DNA from: Triticum aestivum
Taxonomy: Eukaryota > Streptophyta > Magnoliopsida > Poales > Poaceae
Direction of reading: 5' to 3'
DNA length: 64,000 nucleotides
NCBI RefSeq assembly: GCF_018294505.1
Contig: NC_057810.1
Coordinates: forward strand, 202,378,773-202,442,772
Numbering within the stretch: position 1 is the first letter of the stretch; every line of letters starts with the position of its first letter. Both the position numbers and the translations under genes were made by a program. Shown here piece by piece: positions 12,963-23,149 of the stretch. The notes under the pieces were generated by a model. It was not told the origin of the DNA, did no database searches, and worked only from the letters and a program-made list of their open reading frames with translations.

Positions 12963-14021
12963 ATGTTCAAAGGTCGCAATAGCCGGCTACAACATGCATG
13001 TAAAAAGTTCTTGGGAGTTCACGCTACAGCTAGCTGTCCTCCCTCAACTCATCAATCTCTTCCAGTAGTGCTAGTACTCCGTGGCGCAATCCATCGACAA
13101 GCAGGCGAGAAAGTTATCATATACTCGGTTTGTGGTGAGTGGCATGCCAAGCGACCATGTGGGGTCGAGCCGTGGAGGAGCATGAGACACGAACACGACA
13201 AACATGATTTAAATGTTGGTTTTGCTCGATGGCACGATCCAACAAAACAAAACATTGTTTTCTCTCCGTTTCCATTTTTTCTCCGGAACAACGGAAACTT
13301 TCCACTCCATTTTCATTCCTATTCCAAGGTTGCCCCGTTACAACATTCCATCAAATACAAAGGAAAACTAACACGCATGCTGATGCATCTCAATGATTCA
13401 TAGATCATAACCAATATTTACTTCACAACTAAAGACAAAAGTTGTGAGAGCATGCACGAAAGAAAAACTACTGATGGGGTCACTACGACTTAAACCCTAA
13501 GCCCTAAACATGATTTAATTTCCTGGCCACATAGAACTTGTCGTAGGAAAGACGGCTGGCACCCTCGAATCATACGATGCTTTTGTGCAGTTCCACTAAA
13601 ATCAACCTTAGCATCCCTGATGGCAAAGATATTGAAGAAGTGTGATTAGAATAATAGTACTAGCACTAGTTCATGAGACATAAACTCATCACAAGTAGAA
13701 GCCGGTAGAAGTAGAGAAAGATCGACATGGAGATGGAGCTACGGTAGTGGAGCAAGCCGACTCCAAAAGGAATATGGACTACCTGGGACGTCGAGCTGTA
13801 GCTAGAAGGGCGGTTGGGACGTGGCATCGGCCCATACCACGGTGACCCCCGATTTGGACGCAGTGACTATGGGTTTTCTCCCTCGCCGATGTGGACCGTG
13901 TCTATGCAGAACATTGTTCCCTTCCCCCAGCTGCGGGATCAGGCCCGTCGTTCTATTCTTGTGAAGAGAGCAACCTAAGCAAGCAGGCTGGTAGCTTAGG
14001 CTCCTGCTAGTGTATATATAG
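12963..14021 (-). pseudogene. Minus-strand gene relic A1 (REM-associated leader)
   Basis: Read on the minus strand: a TATA box (14012-14021), a leader with GGTTGCTCTCTTCACA, then a probable acceptor and a segment with the module TTTTAGTGGAACTGCAC (about 13583). A tail at 13340-13470 matches 16860-16920, 48930-48990 and 53690-53760. No long ORF survives. The same promoter/leader/module order occurs in relics A2, C and B; relic C still shows B3/REM exons, so this is inferred to be a decayed member of that family. The coding part is not recognisable in this copy. Confidence 0.4.
14012..14021 (-). promoter_or_regulatory. TATA box of relic A1
   Basis: Minus-strand CCACTATATATACACTAG. The surroundings are conserved at 18417, 54547 and less closely 51762, including an upstream pyrimidine stretch and the GAGAGAAAA motif. 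Confidence 0.5.
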
Positions 14022-14416
14022 TGGTTTTATTTTTCTCTCCATATCAACCATTTTATATTGCGTACGTGTCATTAAAGAGTGATATGATGGTTGCTTCTTC
14101 CGACTAACTTACTGTGTGATTTAACTGCTCCTTAGTGGCCTCTACACGTACCCCCCTACGTGTATGTAACTGTTAGATGTACACATGGACGCAAAACACG
14201 CGCGACGCCCTAATGCATGCATGTCCGAGCACACAACAGAACACACGGTCATGCTCAACTGCTCAACCTACACGTGCATGCACACACATACTCAGTCAGG
14301 GTGAGCGTATAAACACCGGAAAATATATATATTGAGCGCAGTGAGCGTATTATGAAGTCCACTGACCGTATTTTTACAAATATATAGTGACAGACATTGT
14401 ATTTATCACGTTTGAA
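14022..14416. other. Gene-free spacer
   Basis: Upstream of the A1 TATA box. The first 70 bases are conserved at 18425 and 54555 and belong to the promoter block. The rest has scattered ACACA/CATGCATG motifs and no convincing gene or element. Confidence 0.5.
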
Positions 14417-14811
14417 ATTAAGCCATATTAACCGGAGAGGAGGCAGTATGGACTAGCATTACTTTGCTGTGTCCCGTCAACTTGCCGAACAAGGAGAAGG
14501 TTGCAGGATGGGACAATCTTGCGTGCGGTGGCTCGCAGGACAAGGAGAAACTTTTGACTAATGCAAGCTCTCCCTCGCTCAGGCGGTGGACGTGCAACAT
14601 TTAATTCGGTGTCACATTGCCAGAAGCATACACTATACTACTAGTACTATTATTGTTCGACTTCCCAAATAGGCGAACAGCCAAGCGCAAAGTTTACTAG
14701 TAGTACTAGTACTACCACTATAGTCTATAGAGGTATGTACTATACTAGTAGTACTAGGAACCGGATGGAGGAGCGTCTGCACTCTTATTATAATTTTAAA
14801 ATGTGATAAAG
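14417..14811. repeat. Direct repeat left of LINE tail
   Basis: This begins AAGCCATATTAACCGG and is repeated, at clearly reduced identity, at 15179-15520. Shared landmarks are GTCCCGTCAACTTGC, CTTTTGACTAATGCAA and AGCCAAGCGCAAAG. It is far too long for an ordinary LINE target duplication. Confidence 0.6.
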
Positions 14812-14814
14812 CAA

Positions 14815-15177
14815 TCTTCAACACATTTGGTTCTCTTCGAGGGTTCTCGCATGTGATAATGGAAGTTGATTGCATGGAACACTCGCCACAATTCTCGCTT
14901 AATTCTGGCTCATATCCTGTTACAAATAGGAGCGCTCGGTAATATTTCCTCTTTTTTTGTTATTCAGCAAGTAAACAGGTCAGCAAACCTTGCGGCGCAT
15001 CTTCGTGCGAACCGTGCTTGCTGCACTCTGAATGTGGCCGAGAGATGGCTTGATGAAACACCTCGCTTCCTACTTCTTTTTTTGCGGGGTACCTCACTTC
15101 CTAGTGACCAGTGTCTTGGCGGATCATCCTAAGAATGCTTATATATGAATAAAGCTCTCTCATTTACCCACAAAAAA
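14815..15177 (+). mobile_element. 5'-truncated LINE tail with RNase H-like fragment
   Basis: The plus strand encodes, with interruptions, an RNase H-like (RVT_3) C-terminal segment: WNTRHNSRLILAHILLQIG, then VIQQVNRSANLAAHLRANRA and WLDETPRFL, typical of plant LINEs and related non-LTR proteins. It ends with ATGAATAAAGCTCTC and a CCCACAAAAAAG tail. Only the last 360 bases are present. Confidence 0.65.
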
Positions 15178-15178
15178 G

Positions 15179-15520
15179 ATTAAGCCATATTAACCGACAA
15201 CGAGGGAGTATGGACTAGCACTACTTTTTGGTGTGTCCCGTCAACTCGCAGAACGAGGAGAAGCTTGCAGGACAAGGTGAAGCTCGCTTACGCCTTTTGA
15301 CTAATGCAACCTACCCTTGGTGGACATGTATCAGTCCATTCGGTGTCAGATCGTCAGAGGCATACACTGTAGTACCCAACATGCGAAGTACCATCATTGT
15401 TTGACTTCACGAAGAGGCGAAGAGCCAAGCGCAAGGTTTAGTAGTACGAGTAGTACTACTACTTGAACCACATGGTGGAGCGTTTGTACTCTTATTTTTT
15501 TAATCTCTGATAAAGTACAC
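15179..15520. repeat. Direct repeat right of LINE tail
   Basis: Second copy of the 14417-14811 segment. It starts TTAAGCCATATTAACCG directly after the LINE tail. Confidence 0.6.
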
Positions 15521-16328
15521 GTTTATTCCAGAGAAGGGCGGAAAACAGCAGCCCAACTTGTAATGATGATATCGATCAACCAACCATGCTCGAATATATC
15601 TTGGCCTCCGTGTGAGCCCGTCTATGTGTTCTCGCTCCTCGTCTCTCTCAAGGAATGGTGGATTGGCTCTTTGCCGTCAATTGAGATCGATTTGCTCACA
15701 CTTCTACCCCACATGTCAGTGATATGCCAAGAGGAGGTGCGTTGACCGACTGTCCATACGCGTACTTGGTTTTGCACCTTCATACTACTCCTCCCTTCGT
15801 CACAGTTTACAGGGTGCGCTTCATTATGATGCATTTCTCTCAATGCATTTCCACCACCAGAGAGAGTTTAGACGCATTTGGTTTAATGCTCAAGTAATTA
15901 GGGCGTGGTAACCACAATCAAGTCCACAATTTTCTCTCGATGTACTACTACGGAGTGGAGTAATTGCATGCATGTGTGTACCCAGGGTGGAAGCACTGCA
16001 TGCATGTGTGTACGCATTATTCCCTCTAGTAATAGACGCCGTGCTATAAATACCAATGCTATTTTTCAGGCCGATCGCTAGTCGCCTTGGTCCCACAGAT
16101 TTTTTTCTTTTTTTCTGAAGCGCACTCTATAAACAATGACAGATGGAGTAGTATGAGCGGATTCAAAGAAGAGCGTATTGATGGTTGCTTCTTCCGAGCA
16201 ACTTACAGTGGGAAAGGTGGGGCTTATGATTTGACTACTCATTACTCACTATTAATGCGGGGCAACGACCGGGCTGAGTCTGCCATGCGATTGTGCACTA
16301 CCCCGTCGGTTCTTTTTTTCGATATGAC
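15521..16328. other. Gene-free stretch with MITE debris
   Basis: No gene seen. A single Stowaway-like end (CTCCTCCCTTCGTCACAG) is near 15786, followed by a short degenerate interior. Around 16170-16230 a segment (GATGGTTGCTTCTTCCG) also occurs at 14088 and 52722, showing it belongs to the duplicated locus. Confidence 0.45.
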
Positions 16329-16634
16329 CCCCTCGGTTCTTAAATATACTTCGGAGTATTTGTCTTTCTAGAGATTTCAATGAGTGAATACTCAAATATT
16401 TGTCTTTTTAGATATTCAAATGGACTACTACATACAGATCTATATAGACATATTTTAGAGTATAGATTCACTCATTTTGCTCCATATGTAGTCACTTGTT
16501 GAAATATCTAGAAAGACGAATAGAGTGTTTAGGAATGGAGGGAGTACACATACGAAGCAAAATAAGTGAATCTACACTCTAAAATATGCCCATTTGAAAT
16601 TTGTAAAAATACAAATATTTAGGAATGAAGGAGT
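16329..16634. mobile_element. Stowaway MITE plus partial second copy
   Basis: 16329-16544 is a near-complete Stowaway (Athos-like) element with internal AAAATGAGTG/TACACTCTAAAATATG motifs, ending GGAATGGAGGGAG next to TA. It is followed at once by the 3' half of another copy (16547-16634), ending GGAATGAAGGAG. Confidence 0.65.
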
Positions 16635-17281
16635 ATAATTTTGTGCATGGCACATGGACCCGGATGCTGAAGAGGCTTCTAGCAATGCTATCAAACTTCC
16701 ATCATTTGTTTACATAATTGACGAACTATACAAATAATTTTCCAGCGACATGAAATTGTACAATGGTGTGAGCTTTCAGCTTTTGATTCATGTGTCTTGC
16801 CATCGATGCTCATTCGGAAACAATAAAAACTAACTTCCTTGCTAATGCATGTCAATTATTAGCATATTAGAGCTAATATTTACATCACAACTGAAGATAG
16901 AGTTGTGAGAAGGTTTTAAATTAAAATTGATCAATGCTTTCATTGGCAGCAATGTCGCCCCAGCTCTGTCTAAATCAACAAGGCATGTTGGGAAAAAAGT
17001 AGATGTCTGGAGCATGCAACATTCTGATCATTTTGTGCAGTTCCACTAAAATAGAGCTGACCGTCCCTGTTCCAAAGATATTAAGTGTGATTACGATAAT
17101 AGAGGACTGCTGATGAAACAATAAACACACAAATAGAAGTCGGTCACCTTTGCAGTCTCTCTTAAGACTAACTAGTTGGAGAAGATTAGGCTCGGAGTTG
17201 GATGAGGATAGAGCAAAATCAATCTCCCTTTGTGCAGTCGCACTGAAATGTAGAGACGTTGCCCCTTTGACATTTTAGTAC

Positions 17282-17325
17282 AACTGCACAAAACACTCTT
17301 AAGAAAAAAAGTGATTTGTGCAGTT
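17282..17325. other. Conserved hairpin in relic A2
   Basis: The arms AACTGCACAAAACACT and AGTGATTTGTGCAGTT pair over 16 positions with one mismatch across a 12-base A-rich loop. The same hairpin is at 50413-50455 with slightly different bases that still pair. Confidence 0.6.
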
Positions 17326-17841
17326 CACCAAAAGGTCGCAATAGCAACGAGGTGAAATGGATTGCCCTGTTTGCGAAAAAGAGGTAGAAAGGAAACAATT
17401 ACTGGCCAATAACAGTTGATGACACATACGAAGACAAAAAAGAAGCATATTCCTTGTCCTAAGGGAAGATAAGAACACGGTTGTGTTTGTCTAAAATGGT
17501 GTGAGGACGAGATTGCAATATGGAAAGTACGCCGGACGAGCTACATTTTGGGCAAAGAACTATGGAAGATCCACATGTAGCGACGTGGGAAGACGGGCAG
17601 TGGAGCAAGGTCGGAGGGGATACCTGGAGGTCGTCGGGATGTAACTAGGTGAGCGGCGGCGGGCGAAATATGCCCATACCGCGGCAATGAGCAGGTGGCA
17701 TAGGCCCTGCCGCGCCGGAGCTTGGTTAGAGAGAACGGCGTCTACTGCAGATTGGTACGTGCTGCCTCGACACCGTCGAACGGAGAAACGATGCACTTCC
17801 TCCCTTTCCCCCGGCGGACGGGGTGTGGCCGGATCAGTGAC

Positions 17842-18323
17842 TGAGGGAGTCCTGGATTAGGGGGTATCCGGATAGCCGGACTACATACATCGTCCGGACT
17901 ATTGAAGCGTGAAGATACAAGAGTCAAGACTCCGGCCCGTGTCCGGATGGGACTCTCCTTTGCGTGGAAGACAAGCTTGGCGATCCGGATATTATATTTC
18001 CTTCCTTGTGACCGACTCCATGTAAACCCTAGCCATCTCCGGTGTCTATATAAACCGGAGAGGATGGTCCTTAGAAGGCCGATCACATTTATAATCATAC
18101 CATCATAGGCTAGCTCCTAGGGTTTAGCCTCTACGATCTCGTGGTAGATCTACTCTTGTACTACTCATATCTTCAATATTAATCAGGCAGGAAGTAGGGT
18201 TTTAGCTCCATCGAGAGGGCCCGAACCTGGGTAAACATTGTGTCCCTTGCTTCCTGTTACCATCATCCTAAGACGCACAGATCGGGACCCCCTACCCGAG
18301 ATCTGCCAATTTTGACACCGACA
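17842..18323 (+). repeat. Gypsy-type solo LTR with perfect TSD
   Basis: A 482 bp LTR, TGAGGGAGTCCTGG...ACACCGACA, flanked on both sides by GTGAC (17837-17841 and 18324-18328). No internal region remains, so it is a solo LTR left by recombination between LTRs. The same family, with internal sequence, is at 28745-29215 in opposite orientation. Confidence 0.9.
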
Positions 18324-18416
18324 GTGACCAACGGTGAGAGAGAGAGAGAGAGAGGCCACCGCAGCCTTGTGTGAGATACTCTGAAGAGTGACAAACTAGG
18401 CAGGCAGGCTCCATTG

Positions 18417-18424
18417 TATATAGT
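18417..18424 (-). promoter_or_regulatory. TATA box of relic A2
   Basis: Minus-strand CCACTATATACAATGG. The upstream sequence (TTTTTCTCCATA...TATATTCTGTGTACGTG on the plus strand) matches those at 14022 and 54555. Confidence 0.5.
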
Positions 18425-21023
18425 GGAGCGGATTACCTTTTTCTCCATAAAAATCGTTTTATATTCTGTGTACGTGCCATTGAGCGCTATAACTTTATTT
18501 AAAAATAATGCGGCAACGCGTCAAGTCAAACTTTGTTTCATAAACAACCGCTACATGCGTTCAAATTAGCACATGGGCTTCCATTTCGTAAAGAAATGAG
18601 CTCCACTGTGTACCCGCGCGGGTGTGGCTGGGCACGAAGCATGAGTACGTGCACGGTGCACCTATTCTGTTCTTGTATACGTACACCACCTACGTGGGGT
18701 TGTGTGAGAGAGATACAAACCTAGAGAGATATAGTGTGTGGGTTCGTGAGAGTTTTTTTTTTGGGGGGTGTCAATCAAAAAATGTAACATATGCAATGTG
18801 TGTGAAATAGAGTCCTGGATATAACATATATATAGAGGGGGTGATCCACGAGAAGAGAGTGGAGGTATCATCGGCTTGAGTGTCCATAGAATCGAAGAGA
18901 GGGATTATGTGTGTGTGCGCGCGCGCGATCGATAAAGAGTGCCATCGAATATATAGAGTGGCTAGCCTACTGGAACGTGAGAGGGGACATGTGCAGTTTT
19001 TCTCTATGGCATGGATACCTACCTGCAGCGCTCGACTATCGGTGTGTGGTGGGGGAAGAGGGAGGCCCAATTAACTATAGAGGTACAATGGCTGGTATAT
19101 GTGTGGAGGAGGAGAGAGGCCTACCTCATGTATTAAGGAGATCGATCTGCCTCATGTATTAAGGGAGATTGATCGGCATCCATGCATATGTGCAGGAGAG
19201 GAATAAGGTTGGGAGAGAGACAAAGCTAGAGTGTTGGAGGGGGTGGTAGTGGAGTTGCTTCTAACAAATGGTGGGATAGGCTTGCTAGACAAACGGAGGG
19301 CACGCCCGCAATATCAATAAGAGAGGAGATGCATGCTTGTTGTCTATGCACGTGCGTGTGAGAGACGGGTCAGGAGGCATGCACGAATGATGAGGGGGGA
19401 CGATATGGCTGTGATAAGCAAACGTAACTACATAGGAAGATCAATCGCCCTTTGTTAGAGAAAGGAGAGACATAACTTGTGAGGTATGTCGATCAATGAG
19501 GTGGTACAAGAGGCATACTATATCCAGGGGGAAGGAATGTGCGAGTACGAGATCGATGAAAAGTGTGGTGGGAGTGAGGCATGGGCAGTGATAAGAGAAG
19601 AGGGCAAGCTTTTGTTTGTGCTAGGCACACCTGGCTAGAGAGGCATATCGGTTGATGTGTGCCGTAAAGAAGGAGCCGGGGGGCCTACACACACCGTGGG
19701 TGAACGAACTAAAGTGAAAAGACAAATTTGCGCGATGGAGCTAGAGAATGCTGAGGGAGGGTGAGAGGGATGCGGGCGTGTGCATGCATGAGAGAAAGTT
19801 AGCGCTAGCTACAAAGATAAGAGGATTGTGTGGGTATATAAGACGAATAGAGATAATACTTCATTATAAAAAGCGAATTCGGATATTTGAAGAATTTATC
19901 ATAGTGTTTTAAACCGACGCATGTGTGAATATATATAACGGTGATACACATGGTGTGGTTATGAACATGTTATACTACATATAATATATTTTATCTATAC
20001 TCTTATAAAAAACGGAGTTGTTGATGATGGTGTGCCTGCCATCCTGCAATATAGGCCGTCTGATTTATATTTGGCAGATAGGAAGGAAACTATGGAAAGT
20101 TTGAAAAAAAAAACCACACCCATCTCCATATTTGCTAATTAGGCCCCTCGACCATGTTGATGTTGTGTGGAACGCATGGGCATCTTGCTAGTACTACGTA
20201 TAATACATAGAACATTGATTATAATTTGGGCTAATGTGTGGCTTTTGCAGCTCAGTTCTAAATACTTGTCATAATGTAGGGGGCGGGGCACTATACTTTG
20301 TGTGATAAACACGGTGTACGTATGGAACATTGTTTAGATTATGAATATATAGTTAGTACATCAAATGTACTATTATTTGGAATCAACATCAAGTGTATTC
20401 AAAAAATAGAATTCGAGTTCATGTAGTACACATAGTTCATATCTATCTCTATATTAATCATGTCGTGTGTTATTAAGGTAATACACGAATGATGGTTGAA
20501 GTTGGCAACAATCATGATTGTAGATTCTTATTGAAATAGAGAAACGAATTCAAATTTAGTTCAAATTGCAGCGGTAGTATAGACATTTCGAATGCACTAA
20601 AATGTTGGTATGAGTAGGTTACATGCATTATACAGCAAGCGAAAAAATTTAATCGGACATAACATGGATTCATACTCCCTCCTTCCATCTATATAGGGCG
20701 TAATGAGTTTTTTAAGACCGCCTTTGACTATTGATAAGACTAATAGTACATGACATGTACAATGTGAAAATTATATCATTGATAGAACCTTTCACAAACG
20801 AATTTAACGGTGTGCTTTGTGTAAGTTGCATGTCATATATTATTGCTCTAATATTTGGTCAAAGTTAGCATCGAAAAACGCATTAGGCCCCATAGATTGA
20901 AGGAGGGAGTAGCTTTGAATAGCATTTGTATAGTAAAACGGGGCAAGACTCTCTCTTTGTGTTGTGTGAATAGTTTTATTTTTTTCGTTTTCTTTTTGTT
21001 TGAGGGAAGTGTGAATTGATTTG
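18425..21023. other. Non-coding duplicated unit A'
   Basis: Collinear with 54600-57655. Landmarks: AATGAGCTCCACTGTGTACC (18594, 55349), CCACCTACGTGGGG/GTGTGTGAGAGA (18685, 55444), CATGATTGTAGAT (20510, 57412) and GGTTACATGCATTATACA (20615, 57563). Strongly purine-rich with GAGAGA and GTGTGT runs from 18700 to 19850. No ORF longer than 100 codons and no recognisable protein. It differs from B' by a MITE at 20675-20909. Confidence 0.55.
20675..20909. mobile_element. Stowaway MITE with TA target site
   Basis: Inverted ends CTCCCTCCTTCCATCTAT and ATAGATTGAAGGAGGGAG, flanked by TA. The matching site in unit B' (near 57617) is empty, which confirms both the element's limits and that it inserted after the A'/B' duplication. 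Confidence 0.85.
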
Positions 21024-22767
21024 GTATGTAAAAGTACAATATTACTACACGTTAGGCTTGTCCCTAAAACTCAACCCGCGTCTTGTTATATCCCAAAAGT
21101 CAGATATCCTACACCCAAAACTGGCGCCTTCACAACTCGCACCTTGCTATCCCGAAATTACAACGCGCGCAAAAACTCCCTCTAGCTGCGAAATCGCGAC
21201 ACGTGAAACCCCCCTTCTAATCCTGAGCCGAAAGGGCCGCTAATTCAAATCGGTGGGGGGTACTTTTGTAACACACCCTACATTTTGGACAAGCGCGTCC
21301 CTAAGTCATGGTTCACCCCCTCCCATCGCCCCCTTTTCGCCATTCGAAATCCCAAGCCGCCATAACCTCTCCGCTCTAGCCGCGAAACCCCACCCTCCTC
21401 CGTCCGCCACCTCACCGCTGCCCAGCCGAAGCCTCTTCCCTGACGACATCATACACCGCAACAGCTCGGCGTCCCTCGTCCACCTCCCCGGATGAGGATC
21501 CGTCGTCCATCTGGTCGTCCCGCCAGTTCAGCCGCCCCGTCCTCCACCTCCAAGGAGCTGCTCCAACGATCGCCTCGTCTATCATGGCCGCTCCATCCCC
21601 ACAGCACCGCCTTAACCTGCTCCATCGGAACCACAGCATCCTCACCGACTCCTGGACAAAGCTGAGGCCTACTTGGCGCCACCAAAGAGGTTGTACACTC
21701 ATCGCATCACACCTTCTCCTTAACTCGACCTCCCGGCGCCGATGGTGCTCCATCCCGCACCCCCATGGAGCGGCTACCTTGAAGTCGGCGCCACGGGCGA
21801 CATCTCCATGGTGGCTCTCCCCCAGTGCGAGGCCCCTTCAGCGGTGGCGTCCATACCAGCCGGATTTTCTGCTGCTGCTCCAGCTCTCACTCGCTCGCTC
21901 GCGCTACGGCTGCTGCTCTGGCTCTCGCTCACTCGCTCGCTCGCCTAGCTCCTGCTGCTGCTCTCCCCCTCGCTTGTGCTGCTGCTCTGATCTGATTTAG
22001 CCACACTTCAGTTGACTGAATTGACTTTTGGGTCAGTCGATTTTCAGGGGTTGGGGGGGGGGCTCACCGGAGTTAAGGAAGAACCACCTGGGGTGGGGAC
22101 AGGGGCTCGCCGGATAGGTACCCCACTATCTGTCTTAGGGTTCAGGGTGAGGGGCAGGGGGCCTAGAGGGCTGGCCGGGGCGGCGGTGGGGAGTTGTTTC
22201 GAGGCGGCGAGGCGGCGCTGGGGCCGGCGGTTCGACCGGTGGTGGCTGGCGGCTCAAGGGGGTGCTGGTTGAAGATGAACTGCAGACCCTCCCTAAACTA
22301 CATGTCAAGTGCCTCTCTGCTACCATTGCGTTTAGTTTCGACAGTAGCATTCAGATTCCACAGTAAATTTCAGTTTCGACAGTTAAGTTCAGAGTCAAGG
22401 TTTTTTACCTAATCTGTTGTAGTCAGGTGGTTTTTGGTGATGTAAATTTTACATCTATTTTACATCATCTATTGGAGATGCTATTAGAATTCCACTTGAG
22501 ATTAATGATGTCTGTCTAGTGCTGCTTCAGCATTGACGTCTTACGGCTCACCAGAGCTGCTCCAATGTCAGAACGATCCATCACAACAGAGCAGTGCCCT
22601 GGACGCCGTCTACAGATTCCTCTAATCTTCCTCCACACCTCCGACACCCACCTCTGCCTCAACTACTTCAGCGACCAACCCAATGATGTTGAGGTCGACA
22701 CGGCTACGGCAAAGAGGTTCTACACTTGTTGGACCACCTATTACTATACATTCACATCAATCCATTA

Positions 22768-23149
22768 GGGCTATTTTGGTTCAGCGGAAAAACATAGCAA
22801 TAGAGAATTTTCCAATGGCACTCTACTATTCAATTATTCATGTATTTTGTTGAAACGAATGAAGCAAAATATCCACCTGGACCTACTTTTCAAAATCCTC
22901 TGCATGAAAACAAGGCCAAGTGCATTAGTGCCAGAATAACATTCTAACTGTACACGCTTTCATATGGTTTCACTTTATTTTGTCCATGTTTCTTTGCATT
23001 CCTCTGCTCTTCCAATTCCTGTAAACCAAACACCCAAGTTGACAGAAATCCTGTGTTTACAAATGCTCTGTTTACCATGTGCATTCCTATCCAATTCCGG
23101 TGTTTTTCCTATCCCTGCGTTTTAAGAATCATGCAATCCAAATGAGCCC
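22768..23149. mobile_element. Tourist (PIF/Harbinger-type) MITE
   Basis: Inverted ends GGGCTATTTTGG and CCAAATGAGCCC, flanked on both sides by TTA. It lies in an intron of the TNPA-like gene in copy 2. Copy 1 lacks this whole region. Confidence 0.85.

Larger units (their letters stand above)
16635..18424 (-). pseudogene. Minus-strand gene relic A2, split by a solo LTR
   Basis: Same architecture as A1 and B: TATA box at 18417-18424, leader, then repeats of the GGAACTGCACAAAA module (near 17033, 17229 and 17314) and a hairpin at 17282-17325. The 3' part (16800-16920) matches the tails of the other relics. It aligns with relic C over 17314-17480 (compare 50448-50600). A gypsy solo LTR (17842-18323) interrupts the leader. 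No intact ORF remains, and the B3 coding exons seen in relic C are not recognisable here. Confidence 0.4.
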
